From Bugula neritina (Eukaryota; Bryozoa; Gymnolaemata; Cheilostomatida; Bugulidae): 64,000 bases of DNA. The stretch is from positions 5,019,698 to 5,083,697 of the forward strand of contig OZ037765.1 in NCBI GenBank assembly GCA_964035545.1, written 5' to 3'. Under the pieces are notes generated by a model that ran no database searches, had not been told where the DNA came from, and saw only the letters and a list, made by a program, of their open reading frames with translations. Position numbers and translations under genes: made by a program. This document shows, piece after piece, positions 18,701-29,889 of this stretch (position 1 is the first letter of the stretch; each line of letters starts with the position of its first letter).

Positions 18701-21700
18701 TGTTAGTTTTGTGCATGTTTGTATGCTTTTACCTGCATTGTTTTCCTAGAGTGAGGATTTAGAGAATGGTGAGAGTGACCCCCAGGCTGACCCTAGTAGC
18801 TCTGATGATGAGGTACTGTTGCCGTAGTAACACTCTACTATATTCTAATAACTCTCTATTATATTAGGCTTCTCCCCGTGCCAGCCTTGTTTTAAACATT
18901 TTTACAGTGACTTATATATGAACATCTTTTTCAAAGTTCATAATAAATAAGTCATGCTTTTGCTGAAATTTCAACCCCCCCCCTCCCCCACAAATTGAAA
19001 TAAACTAATGGACATGGCTAGTGAGATCTCCCACTATAGAAGCTGATTTGTATTAACAGTTAAATTATTGTAACTAGAAGTATTTGATATTGTTAATTAC
19101 TACTAAATTGGCTTTATTACACTGTGCTTACTTTTATTATGGAAAGTCTTATATTTAAAATAATTTCCCCCCTCTTGCTTATATCTGCATCCAATATTTA
19201 CTTTGTTGCTTGGGAGTTGTGTTCTTCTGTTTTACTTGACCACGGAGAGTATAACTACAAACTACACACACAACTGATGTTTTACCATACAAGACTATAA
19301 TATGCATGTACACATCTATCTGTATATAATGACACACGCATGATGAGAAGGTGGAAATAACTAGAAATCATGCACTTATATGTGACTTAGATTTGGTTTG
19401 TTGCTTTAGAAATTTTGCTGCTAATTTTATGCATATGAAAATGTATGATTTATGCAGTACGTGGCTCCCGTGGAACCAAAGAAAATGGTGAATATTGAAG
19501 AGAGGTTTAAAAAGCCGGAGGTGGAGAAACAAGCCCCAACTGTTAACAAGTTGACAATACCGAGTTTTGAAAAGGAGGCAGATAGCGACGAGGTGAGCAA
19601 TGAGCAAACATAAGAGATCAATGTTTTGTAACTTATTCAGTGTAGAGCTCAAGACCATGTATTCTATTGCCAAGAGTTGTCATCTATTTTTAAATTTGGT
19701 TCAAATTTTAAACAGTTCCTAAATACTCTCTCATCTACAGCAGCTCATCAGTGGAATTTGTATCAGTATAATATAAATAAACAGTGGCAGGCCATTGTGA
19801 ACCGTAGGTTGTTTATGTATGTGGTGTGTTATGGTTATAGCCCTAGCATATGTAACAGCAGGTAGCATCGACTGTATCAGTCAGTGTAGAAAGTTTACCT
19901 GCCAGCTGTAGCAGTATTAACTTTACACCCAGTGGGGTTAGTCATAGGAGAGGAAGTTGAAGTTTATGTTCAAGTTCCATTTGTTTTGTGTGGCAGTAAG
20001 TGTTGAGAAATGTTAATAGCTTTAAAATAGGCTAATGGAATGAAATCGTATATAGCTTATAATTGCTGGGTAAATAGCTGGTTATGTCTGTACAGTGATG
20101 CCTTGCAATTTTAAATGTTTTTCTTTAAACTTATCGGAATTTAATTGACTTCCTGAACGTTGATACCAACAAATGTATTAAAAGGTTTTTCTGAAATGTC
20201 AGGTTAAAATACCATATAGCTACAGATATTGAACTATTTTGGTTTGGTATTAGTTGACATTTCATATAGTTACAGTACGTCATATTATATCTGCTAGCCC
20301 TTGTTAATGTTGAAGATATAGGCTCCATTTCAATGGCATCTGTGTTTAAATGTTATTCTCTTGTTCTGTTGGGTTGGAAGATGATATTGTAGCCTACAAT
20401 AAGACTGTAGTTGTAGGAATAATGTAATAGTTTTCACTATATATACACACGTGAGGTTATTCATCAATATTCTATAATAATAAGAAAATGTATAATTTAT
20501 TAGCTATTAAATGGATAACATGAGATGAATAATATGACATCCTTCACAGCTGACTCAAATGCCTGGCTATTTAGCCTTAGTGCATAGCTGTCACTGCTGA
20601 GACTCTCATTGCACTCTTCCAACTAGTCCTACATCCTTGGACCACTGCTACGTATTATTCAACCTACTATTCCAACTAGAAGCATCCTTTGACAGAGTAT
20701 TGTGTCAACACCAACTGTTGTGTAAATAAATAGACAGTGATATCAGTTGCTGCTATTATTTCATGTGAAGTCACCGGTAGGCATTAGCATTTAGCTTCAT
20801 GTGGCCAAAGAAAATTCCAGCAAACTCCAGGGGTTTGGGAACGTGCAGCAGTATGTGTTAGATCCACTCCTAACTTCAGCAGAAGCTGAGTATTTTTATT
20901 TTTCGAGCTTGTAAAGTTTTTCTGCAAAGTTTTGATTTAAAACTGAAATTGACTTTTAAATAAAAATTAAAAAACATTATTGATTTTCTGATACTTCTTA
21001 ATACCAACACAGGGGCGTGCTTTAATACTAACACAGGGCTGTGTTGTTATACTAACATAAGGGTGCGCTTTAATACTAAAACAGGGGTGTGGTGTAATGC
21101 TAAAACAGGGGTTTGGTGTAATGCTAAAACAGGGGTGTGGTGTAATGCTAAAGCAGGGGTGTGGTGTAATGCTAAAACAGGGGTTTGGTGTAATGCTAAA
21201 ACAGGGGTTTGCTGTTGTATTTCCAGGAACTAAATGGAGATGTTCCTACTGAAGAAGAAGCCAACAAACTGAAGGAGCAGATGTGGCCAAAGAACACGGC
21301 CAATATAAAGTCCAAGTTTGAAAACTATGAGCAAAATACTGATGGGCCCAAAGACACCCCCCAACTCATCGACTTGCAGGCTGAGATTAGTGGTAGGCTA
21401 AGTTACTCATTTTCTGCAGCCTCTTCAGAAATTCAAGTTTTTACATCAATTTTTAGTCTTATTGGAGGTTTTATCAACCAATGGAGTGCAAGTGCTGCAT
21501 GCTGTGTTATGAAGCATTCATACTGGAGCTAAGGAATCTGTGATGTTAAAATATACATATGCTGTTTTCTCAAGTATAAAACGCAGCTGCAGTTCACAAA
21601 AAGCATAGCATAAACAATATTTCATGCTTTGCAATAATACTATTTTCCAGCAAGCAACTTAAATGCTACTCAGCATGGCAAGATGCTAATTATATTACAC

Positions 21701-24700
21701 AGGCATACTTTCATGTATATAACCAGCAGCAATCTTTTCCTATAACTCACTGTATACCCTCAACCAATACAATTCAATCATTGGGTAGCATTCACAAATT
21801 TCCCTTGGGATGCTTTATATAGCTCAATTACCAGTAAATGCATTAGCTTGCCATTACAGTATGAGAAGTGTAAATACACAAATGTGTAAACTGTAAATGT
21901 TGTTTTATTTAATTAATATAATTAAATTTGTGCCGTGATTATTTAGATACAGAGTGGGACTTGTGTGATGACACCAGGTAACTGCAGCTCTCCCATGTCA
22001 CTGTAGCACTTCTTTCAATGCCCCTATGGAGCATTCACTGAGGAATATACATACATTAGTAGCACTAAAATAATGTGGTCCTCAAGTAAAATATACTCAG
22101 AAGTTGTCTTCTCATTCTAAAAAGTCGTATTTATAGCAACTGTTACCACTGTATGTATATTTTTCAGCTTTCTTCTAACCTTTCAATACTTTGTAGTCGA
22201 TAGCAAAGTTATTAATACTCTAAAACCTGTGTACAATTTAAAGTTTGGAGAACGCCATAGAAATTTGGTTTATCTTTTGTAATTCAATTAGTGATTTAAT
22301 GGTGGAGTTAGGATTTCCTCTCGTAATCTAATGTAGAATTATGTTTTATGTACTTAGGCTAAGCCAGGCTAACTGGTGAATTCCTGATGGAGGCATCAGA
22401 TAGAAGGAAAACTCTTTACATATCTGTGTATTCACTCATTGGTGGTAGTCATTCTGTCACGCAGAGATGTTTTTTCCTTATTGAATTTTCCAAATTAGAC
22501 TAAGTTCTAGCTGCTAGCTTTGGGCGAAGGGTGCTGGCTCTGCTTTTCTAGATAACCATAGACCTGAGGCTAACATTGACTATGTTCTCTCACGTATATT
22601 ATCAATCATATTGGGTCACAAATCATACTTTATAGCTTTGCTACATTCTCATCACGATTTTATTTCAACTCCTACAGCTGTTGACATATTATGTTTTAAT
22701 TTTATGATCACTTAAGTCATGCACTACTGCAAATCGTGATGTAACTTGTATTATAACGTATTGTATTATCAGTATATACCCTTACAGCATACAGGCCTCT
22801 TTGTTCATGTGTCTAATTTCTTGGCTACTGTTGAGCCACATTCACACCTCAGTATGGCAGCTTTTCAAGGGCTGCCATCTGTGGACCAGGAGTTTAGTGT
22901 AGGTTTTACTGCTGGTATATGACTCTAGGTGCGAAGGGTACCGAGACTAACCCTATCTAGTAGGTGATCTACATCTTGGGAACACATGGCTATATATTCT
23001 CTATATTAGCTCTACTTTACTAAACATAAGTGATTCAAGGGATATAACCTTCAAGCTGACCAAATATTTACCTGACAGTCGCTGACACATGCTATAAATA
23101 TGCTGCCTGCATATCAAAGTGATGCCTCTGCTGCCTGTCTATACTTGCACTGAGAGTGGCAGCAGTCCTCCACGTGATAACAATAGAGAGCGATAAAAGC
23201 TGTCACTCAACAGCATTTTGGGAGATTTTCACCATCCTTAGTTACTTTAATTTTTTAACCCCCTTTCAAACTGTCCTTTAACATTACTCTAATTCTGTCA
23301 GCACCTTTCTATACAGACTGAGTAATGTTTGTATAGAGATGTGAGACTAGCGAGATATTAAATGGTACAGAAATATGAGCATAGAATGTGTACTGACTGT
23401 GCTACAGTAACATACACACAGCTGGCTAGCATGTCTCCATCAACTGACATGTAGAGGGATGAGAAATCAACCTTAATAAGCTCTAGAAATGCTAAAATAT
23501 GTCAGCCTTTCCAACTACTCAATCTTGGCCAAATTATGGGCACTTATGTTTCTAGATGAACCTTTGGGAGCAAGCAGCTGACGCTGCCTTAACAGGCAGC
23601 GTGGAGTAGAGTCTGCTGCTTGCTGGGTTTGTCATTGTCTCTTCTGTATAATTAGGCATGACTGATGGGAATTGTAAATTAGCCCTTTATTTACAATGCG
23701 TAACATCATTCCATAAATTAGTGTACATTTCATATATCTTACATGTAAATAAATTATGCAATGTATAATATACACTGAGTAATGGTAGTCAATACATTAA
23801 ATTAATATGGTAATTGCATTAGCTAATGTTTATGTGTATAAAACGTGCTGCAGGGAGTCAATAATTTGTGTCAAGATCCAGATTTGCTTGCTCCAAGCAT
23901 TGACCTGCGGTGAACATTAGTAACGCAGATATTACATCATGTATTTACTTTATTCTATACCTGGGGCACACAACACACCCTAGACATTATAGATTTAAGG
24001 CCACGAGCAGCTATAACAATACATGCAGGTTGCAGTTCTGCAAGCAATGAAATCATAAAGTTTTATGGTCTTGATTATGCTGGTCTAACTTATGTTTTGG
24101 TTTAATTAAACCCAGCAGTTTGTACTGGTTATCAGTGCTCGGCACAATGTGGTGCTGCCGCTGTGCGCTGCCGGGTGTTGAAACAATACCCCACTTTGTC
24201 CTCCCCTATCAGCTAGAGCAACACATGCTCATGTGTGTAGTGTAAGCATACTGTCTGGCCCTATTACTACTCCCTAGTACTATAAGATAAACTCGCTATT
24301 GGCATTTTATTTTCTTCATCGTAAAAAGTTATGTAGACAAATGCACAGGGTTGTATAATTGTATAATTACAGGAGTTTCATATTTCTTTTGGGTTTGTTG
24401 ATATGATTATGAGCTTTATTAAATTAAGTGAAGTTCACATCCCTTTAGTTTCTCAGTTACTAAAACCCGGATAGTGAAGTAGCAGTACACAAGTGATTTC
24501 CAACCTAGACTAGTATTAATAATAATAATACAGCTAAATTGTTTTATACTGCAAGAAATACACATTAGTGATTAGAATGAAAACATATAACTGTATCAAA
24601 CAGTAGTGAACTCACAATAAACTGGGTGTTGGATTTCTAAATACTGACTGATAAACTCTCTTAGGATGGCATTTATGGCTGCATGCAACAGATTGTGTAG

Positions 24701-25895
24701 ACTGAGTTATTACCGCTAGATGGTTGGTAGGCTGTGGAATGCCCCAAACCTGGTATTGCATTAACTTAAAGGCCTATTAATGAGATAATTTGTTTAGAAA
24801 CAATGATGTTTGTCTGTTATAAATCATTACTATACTACAGGCACAATAAGTGTCTGCTTTTATAGACAGGAGTAGCAATGAAATGCTTTAAGTCTGGGGA
24901 GTTTTTTTACACTAACTTGCAAAGAACGTTTTTAAATTTTGGATCACTATGGATTATGAATCTCTATATTATTGGTGAAATACATTTAGGATAGGTTATA
25001 CTGTTAGCTATTTTATAAAAAGTATTCCTGTGACAGCAGTAGGAGGGCATCAGTCCTATTCTGGGAGGTTAGCATATGTGAACTTTGCCCTGCTGCCTCT
25101 CTAGTTTATTATCATAGTATGTAGCAGTCTATAATTAGCTGGTCACAGTGGCATCTACCCAGTGACATAACCACTTGTTTAGATTGCTATTAAAAATACC
25201 TCTGTTTCAGCCAAACACCATTAAACAATACTTTGCTGTCCATCAGTCAGCTGCTAGAGCTGTTGGAATTCATGAGTTATTGTGCCAACATCTACCCCTT
25301 CTGTTCACATATCTGTAAAATAGTTTAAGTTCTATCAACTTTTTGTTGAATATGACAGCGTCTACACACTACATTACGTGCAATAGTTGATGAGCTTTCG
25401 TAGCGCAAGTTTTTCCAATTTCTATATGATTCTAGGTTTGAGGCTACAGTTGGTGTACTTTTCATGTGAAAAATTTCTTTTCCCAGGATTTTTCTAGGAA
25501 GCAAGCTAGGAATATATAACTTGTATGATAAAGTAGCCACACCTACAAATCCATACTATTTTCGTACAATTAGTCATGTAAAGCTGTTTCTGTTATTTTA
25601 TGTTGTGTCGTTAATTTTAAATCAGAGTCTAGTATGAACATTTATTTAATCAATACTAACTGAGAAATTTTCCTCCCTAACTTCTCTATGTAAATGTTTT
25701 GTTATGAAAGGTCTCCCCAGTTAATATAGTTTATAATTACCTGTAATTAGTGTAATGTTTATATAATACGTTGCCTATTTTCCAGCATATAAAGAACACA
25801 TGAAGGAGTATCGTATGAAACGGCCCAAACCAAGCAAAAGAAAGAACTCGGCAGCCAGCGAAACATCAGTTAAATCTGCCACAGAACTTTCATAG
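12789..25895 (+). CDS. KFESG-repeat cytoskeletal protein, EPLIN-like C-terminal unit
   Basis: Ten exons join in phase: 12789-12961, 13311-13416, 14187-14225, 14960-14992, 15753-16727, 17189-17371, 18750-18812, 19458-19592, 21227-21392 and 25786-25895 (TAG). The full set gives 660 residues. The start ATG opens MSDDEYSSDSSDGG. Exon 2 has PPPKKLNINW, close to the KKLRIAWPPP segment that follows the LIM domain in EPLIN. Exons 3 and 4 are near-duplicates (EWVRLVREKRAAA and EWVRLVRKREA). The 325-codon exon carries about ten copies of a roughly 33-residue repeat with core (K/I)(F/Y)ESG(D/E) followed by REYDSEAKKELE; a last copy runs into the next exon. Short acidic exons and a basic tail (KRPKPSKRKN) end it. 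It is probably an actin-associated scaffold (inference) and may be the C-terminal part of the LIM gene at 5123. Other splice patterns are likely, since six consecutive exons have phase 0 at both ends. Confidence 0.8.
15235..15690. mobile_element. MITE-like element with 16-bp terminal inverted repeats
   Basis: AGTTGCGTTTATACCT at 15235-15250 is the exact reverse complement of 15675-15690. Between them lie about 420 bases with no coding capacity. No clear target duplication is visible, so the class is uncertain. It ends only about 60 bases before the acceptor of the large KFESG exon. Confidence 0.6.
16801..16868 (+). pseudogene. tRNA-like sequence (decayed tRNA or SINE head)
   Basis: It has an A-box-like GTGGTGTAATGGTTAGC and a B-box-like GAGTTCGAATCCC at tRNA spacing, with a CTTGCAA loop that would give anticodon UGC (Ala). 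The acceptor, anticodon and T stems do not pair well. It is therefore more likely a pseudo-tRNA or an old SINE head than a working tRNA gene. It sits in the intron after the large KFESG exon. Confidence 0.45.
16960..17036. mobile_element. Diverged fragment of the 15235-15690 element
   Basis: The stretch GCATTTATACTTTCATGATT, followed by TTGAAATTACTGAAACTTGG, aligns with the left end of the element at 15235 (GCGTTTATACCTTCACGATT, then TTGAAATTTCTCCGAGTTG) with scattered changes. The other end is not seen. Confidence 0.5.
21001..21216. repeat. 24-bp minisatellite touching an exon acceptor
   Basis: About nine copies of a 24-base unit (AAAACAGGGGTGTGGTGTAATGCT with variants) run up to ten bases before the acceptor of the exon at 21227. 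The left copies are more diverged than the right ones. Every unit contains an ACAG that could act as a weak decoy acceptor. Confidence 0.85.
21947..21977 (+). other. Candidate 31-nt alternative exon
   Basis: It is flanked by TTATTTAG and GTAACT and reads in phase after the 21227-21392 exon as (D)TEWDLCDDT. Being 31 nt long, it shifts the last exon so that translation stops at once, giving a tail ending ...DDTSI instead of the 36-residue basic tail. The evidence is only splice-site shape and an open frame. Confidence 0.35.
23569..23624. repeat. Nested perfect inverted repeat (two stacked hairpins)
   Basis: Outer arms AGCAAGCAGC (23569-23578) and GCTGCTTGCT (23615-23624) are perfect complements. 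Inside them, ACGCTGCCT (23581-23589) and AGGCAGCGT (23594-23602) form a second perfect hairpin with a 4-base loop. It is unusually GC-rich for this window. Confidence 0.75.
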
Positions 25896-28800
25896 GCCTG
25901 TAATATATAATATAGCTCAGTAATATAGTAGCAAAGTAATATTGTAATATTATATTACTGCAATATACGTATAGCCTAAAATAGTCATATACTAAAGTTC
26001 AAGTTACTATTGCTAGTAGACTTATCAACTTATCTTGTGATGTGAACATTTAATTGGCTAGTACAGTTATTTTAAGCAGTTTATTTGGCTCAAAACTCGC
26101 AGCGTATGAATTTCGGAAATACTACTTTCATGGCGTCCAGCTGTGCGTTTGCTGCCGACTGAGTACTGAATGCTGACTCACTAAAAGTTAAGTGATAAAA
26201 CTCTAAATCTATTATACTAGACACTGATACTTCTGTTTTAGCTACTAGAATACAAATATATAGCAAACATCTCTACAGCAGACTATATAAGGAATAGCTT
26301 ATTGTGATAATTATATTATATTACGCTGTATTGTTATATTGTAATGCAATAGTAAATTGTACTAGCTTAAAAGATGAGTTGGAAATAAAAAGTACTATCT
26401 TTATAGTAGTTGTTCAACGAATTGTTATATTATTATGTTATAATTTTGTATTTTATTACTTAGATTGCGTATTCTTATTCGGTCTATACACACAAAATTT
26501 TGAAAAAATTGCCATTGATAATTTTTATTCATTTAATTTTTTTTAAAGCTGTGCAAGCATATTTAACACTAAGTTTGGTTCAATAAAATATATATAAAGT
26601 TGACCTTGTTCCTGTTATCTTGTACATGAAATGTTTCTGTGTTTATTATAGAGGGAAATCTCTCTACACATGCTGATAGGGTTTTTGTAAAAGTTGCTTG
26701 ACTTTTTCATAAATCTAACTTACCATTGCTACATATATAGCCTATTGACTTATTTCATTGTAAATACATAATGGCTGCTGATAAATTCTAAACTAGAGAC
26801 AAAATGTTTTCCAAATTTTATAAATCTTGAATTAGAACCTTTCTTTTAGCACCAAAACTCACTTTAAGTAGAGTGCTATAACAAATGAAGACAATGTGTG
26901 TAATTACTACAATCAGAAAGATGTTATTACACATGTGGGCCATTATCACAAGGAATTCTGATGCTTAGAATGCTGACATCTCATTGGTCGGTTGCTAGAC
27001 CTTTGACTAGTCTGCTAGCAGAAGGTTTACAGTAAGGTTATTAGGAATCACGCTGCGTGGGTAGACCACATGTCAGCTTCAGTCACTGCAGGCATTAAAT
27101 ATTTCTTTTCTAAGAATTAACTGATTTGGAGTCAAATTGTATTTTTAATTAGCTTAGACTGCATTTTCTAACGAAAAACCATCACATATTCGTATTGGAT
27201 ACGATTAGCCGCAGCACCTGAGTAAGTACTAACGGTAAATGTTGTAAATAGTTATTCATATTGTGAATATAGTTATACTTATAGTACAACTGATTTAATC
27301 ACATTGTAGTTAAACTCACGCAAATGTAGTTAAAGTTATACTTATACCTTAAATAATAATATTTATAAATTAAGTGCTCTATTTCTTGGTGGATTGATGG
27401 GTTCCGTAATTTGGTAATTTCTATATAGTTTATTAAACGATGATTTTTACAACAGCAGTTCATAAATTTTTACTATGTCTATTGGAATATTCTAATTATT
27501 TGCAATTTTCAAGGCCTATTTTTTAGATTCAATGAATTATCATGGTTACTTGTTTAAGTCAGCTTTTTGAGTATCCACTACTGATAACTAATATTATTAA
27601 CTAATAACTATATAAACCATGCAGATTATACAGTTTCTAGTTGTTTATCATTTAGTTTTACCTATCTTTACTGCACATAACTCATATACAATGAATGCAT
27701 CTATATATAATTATAGCTTCTACAGTCTATTGACTAAAAGCCTAAAGGCTTAAAGGCCTTTATAATTATGTAATTACAATGTTTAAGTTTGTTTTAATGA
27801 AACACTGGTATGTTATGTGACTTCATATTGTGGTATTAATTAATTGTAGAATATTAATAGATTTTTCATATTGAGTTTTTAGTTAGCTATTTCAATTTGG
27901 GTGAGTTTAACATTCATTCTGCAACTTTATTATTTGACTTTCTGGTAGACTTCTGAATGCTAATTCAAATCTTGCATCCTAAATCGTGGTAGTTATTTTA
28001 GATTTTTTATGGGTTTATTTCAAAAGCCAACAAATACTCCAGCTAAAATCTTTAATACAAAATTTTATGTAATAAAATGTGTTGGATGGTAAGGTCAATG
28101 CCAGAACACTTAAATCGTGTTTCTTAGTTTCTGTTTACTATATATTTTCAGAAGTAAAATTTTGAGCAGAAACTACTTTTATTAATATAGTCTAGCTGTT
28201 GAGTAGCAAAACTGATTACCAAAATATTTATTTATCTAAAAAATACGATGGATTCAGTAGTTTATAATTCTTGGTTCTAACAGTTTGACTTGAAGAGTTT
28301 TGCTTCATTGTATAGTCAAGACAACTTCTTGGTCTATAAATGCTAGCTAGAAATTACTGTTGACTAACTAGTCTGCTAACCCACCCTACCCTCTATGGAG
28401 TAGAGGTAGAGCACAGTCTATTGTTGGATATCTCCAATCATGGCCTTGGTTCTTACATTGAAATTATGTCTGTTAGTAAGAGAAGGTGAAGTGCTGTTTT
28501 GAAAAACTATAAACAAATCTTGACATCAGGCAACTCCTAAAATGACCAGCTCCGTCCATACTTCAAGGTTGTAGTTTTAGTTGCAATACTGATCAAAAAA
28601 GTTGCATGTAAAGTCAGCATGACTAGTTTACATTGCTTCAAATAGATTCTTATCCTTATGGATGCACATACACATCTGATGAGTTTGTGGGTTCGGTTCA
28701 AATTAACTTATGGCTTCATTCGATGCAACTATTCCCAAACAGGGAATGAAAAATCCAACGCTCGAACTAATAATGCGCTAGAATCTATTAAGGAACATAG

Positions 28801-29889
28801 TACTACCAAAAGAACTTAAAATTACTCAGAGTAAAGCTTTTAAAATTGAGAGAAATAGCACAGCTGATTACATAACAAAGCAATGACATTAGCTATGATA
28901 CCACAACTTAGAGACTCAGCTGCACAAAACTGAGATTGCAAACGTAATTCTTCATTAGAGATGATTATGCTAGGCTTTGTGTAAGCACAATACTTCTAGT
29001 AAGAAAGCAAACCAATTATTATTGGTTTACATTACTAAAAGGATTGACTAACATCATTAAAGATCTAATCTCTTGCTCATCCTTCAGATAAAACTAATTC
29101 TTTTGTCAGCACAGGCAAAGTTTATGTAATCTTTATGTACCTTCTGGCTACAGGAACAGGAAACTTGTAATGCCTTCTATTTATAAACATGAAAGGCTAT
29201 AAATGGCTTCCAGCTAGATAATGTTTGAACATGCAGCACTTTGGTTTATCCGTATCTTAATAATTAGTATTATGACTCTTTTGAAATTTCACTGGGAAGG
29301 GCTAAAATATAAGCTAATGGAAAGACTGGGCTTTATAAAGACTAGCCTTTCATTTTCTTTCAAGCCTAGCAGCTATAGCCTTCATTAGTTTGGCTTTGGT
29401 AAGGCAAGAACCAAGTTTATAGAGATTTACTTTGTTTGGTTTAGTTCTAATTTGAAAGAAAAGTAAGGGTGTTTTTTAAAACTAGCTTTCGAAAATACCA
29501 AAATAAAGATATTGCTTTGCTATTTCTACCATAGCAAACCAAATTATTTCGTAGTTAAACCTTCTGCATAAATGCTTTTTTGATGTTTTATATATTAAAC
29601 AAGTTATATTATAGTTGACAATCAACTTTTAGTTAGCTTTCCCTAGAGTTTTTCAACGTGAGATGCAGCCACATCAGTTTAGGAAGCTTTTTTAAGAATT
29701 ATGTATATTGCAATGGTCGTTATACTGAATGACCATTCGCTGTTTTAATGCTAGCTGTTAAATATTTTTGAAACTCCTTGCTTGCTGTTAATGTACATCA
29801 TAATTATGGGCTCTTGTAGGTCACTGGTGTAAATAAAATCTACACCTTTCTGTCCAGGACTAGCCTCTACTTATTGAACTGAACACAAG
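25896..29889. other. Intergenic region, including 3' UTR
   Basis: The first part is probably the 3' UTR of the KFESG unit, up to the AATAAA at 26582. The remainder shows only short AT-rich open frames without splice sites or recognisable protein. The last ~60 bases before 29890 are shared with the region upstream of gene D, so they are probably promoter or 5' UTR. Confidence 0.5.
26582..26587 (+). terminator. Possible poly(A) signal AATAAA
   Basis: This canonical hexamer lies about 690 bases after the stop at 25895, followed by a T/G-rich stretch (GTTGACCTTGTTCCTGTT). In AT-rich DNA such a hexamer is common, so the assignment is tentative. Confidence 0.35.

Larger units (their letters stand above)
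21393..25785 (+). other. Long last intron of the KFESG unit
   Basis: This 4.4-kb intron has phase 1 on both sides. Apart from a possible 31-nt cassette exon at 21947 and a nested inverted repeat at 23569-23624, I see nothing coding. The open frames in it lack splice sites or recognisable protein. Confidence 0.6.
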
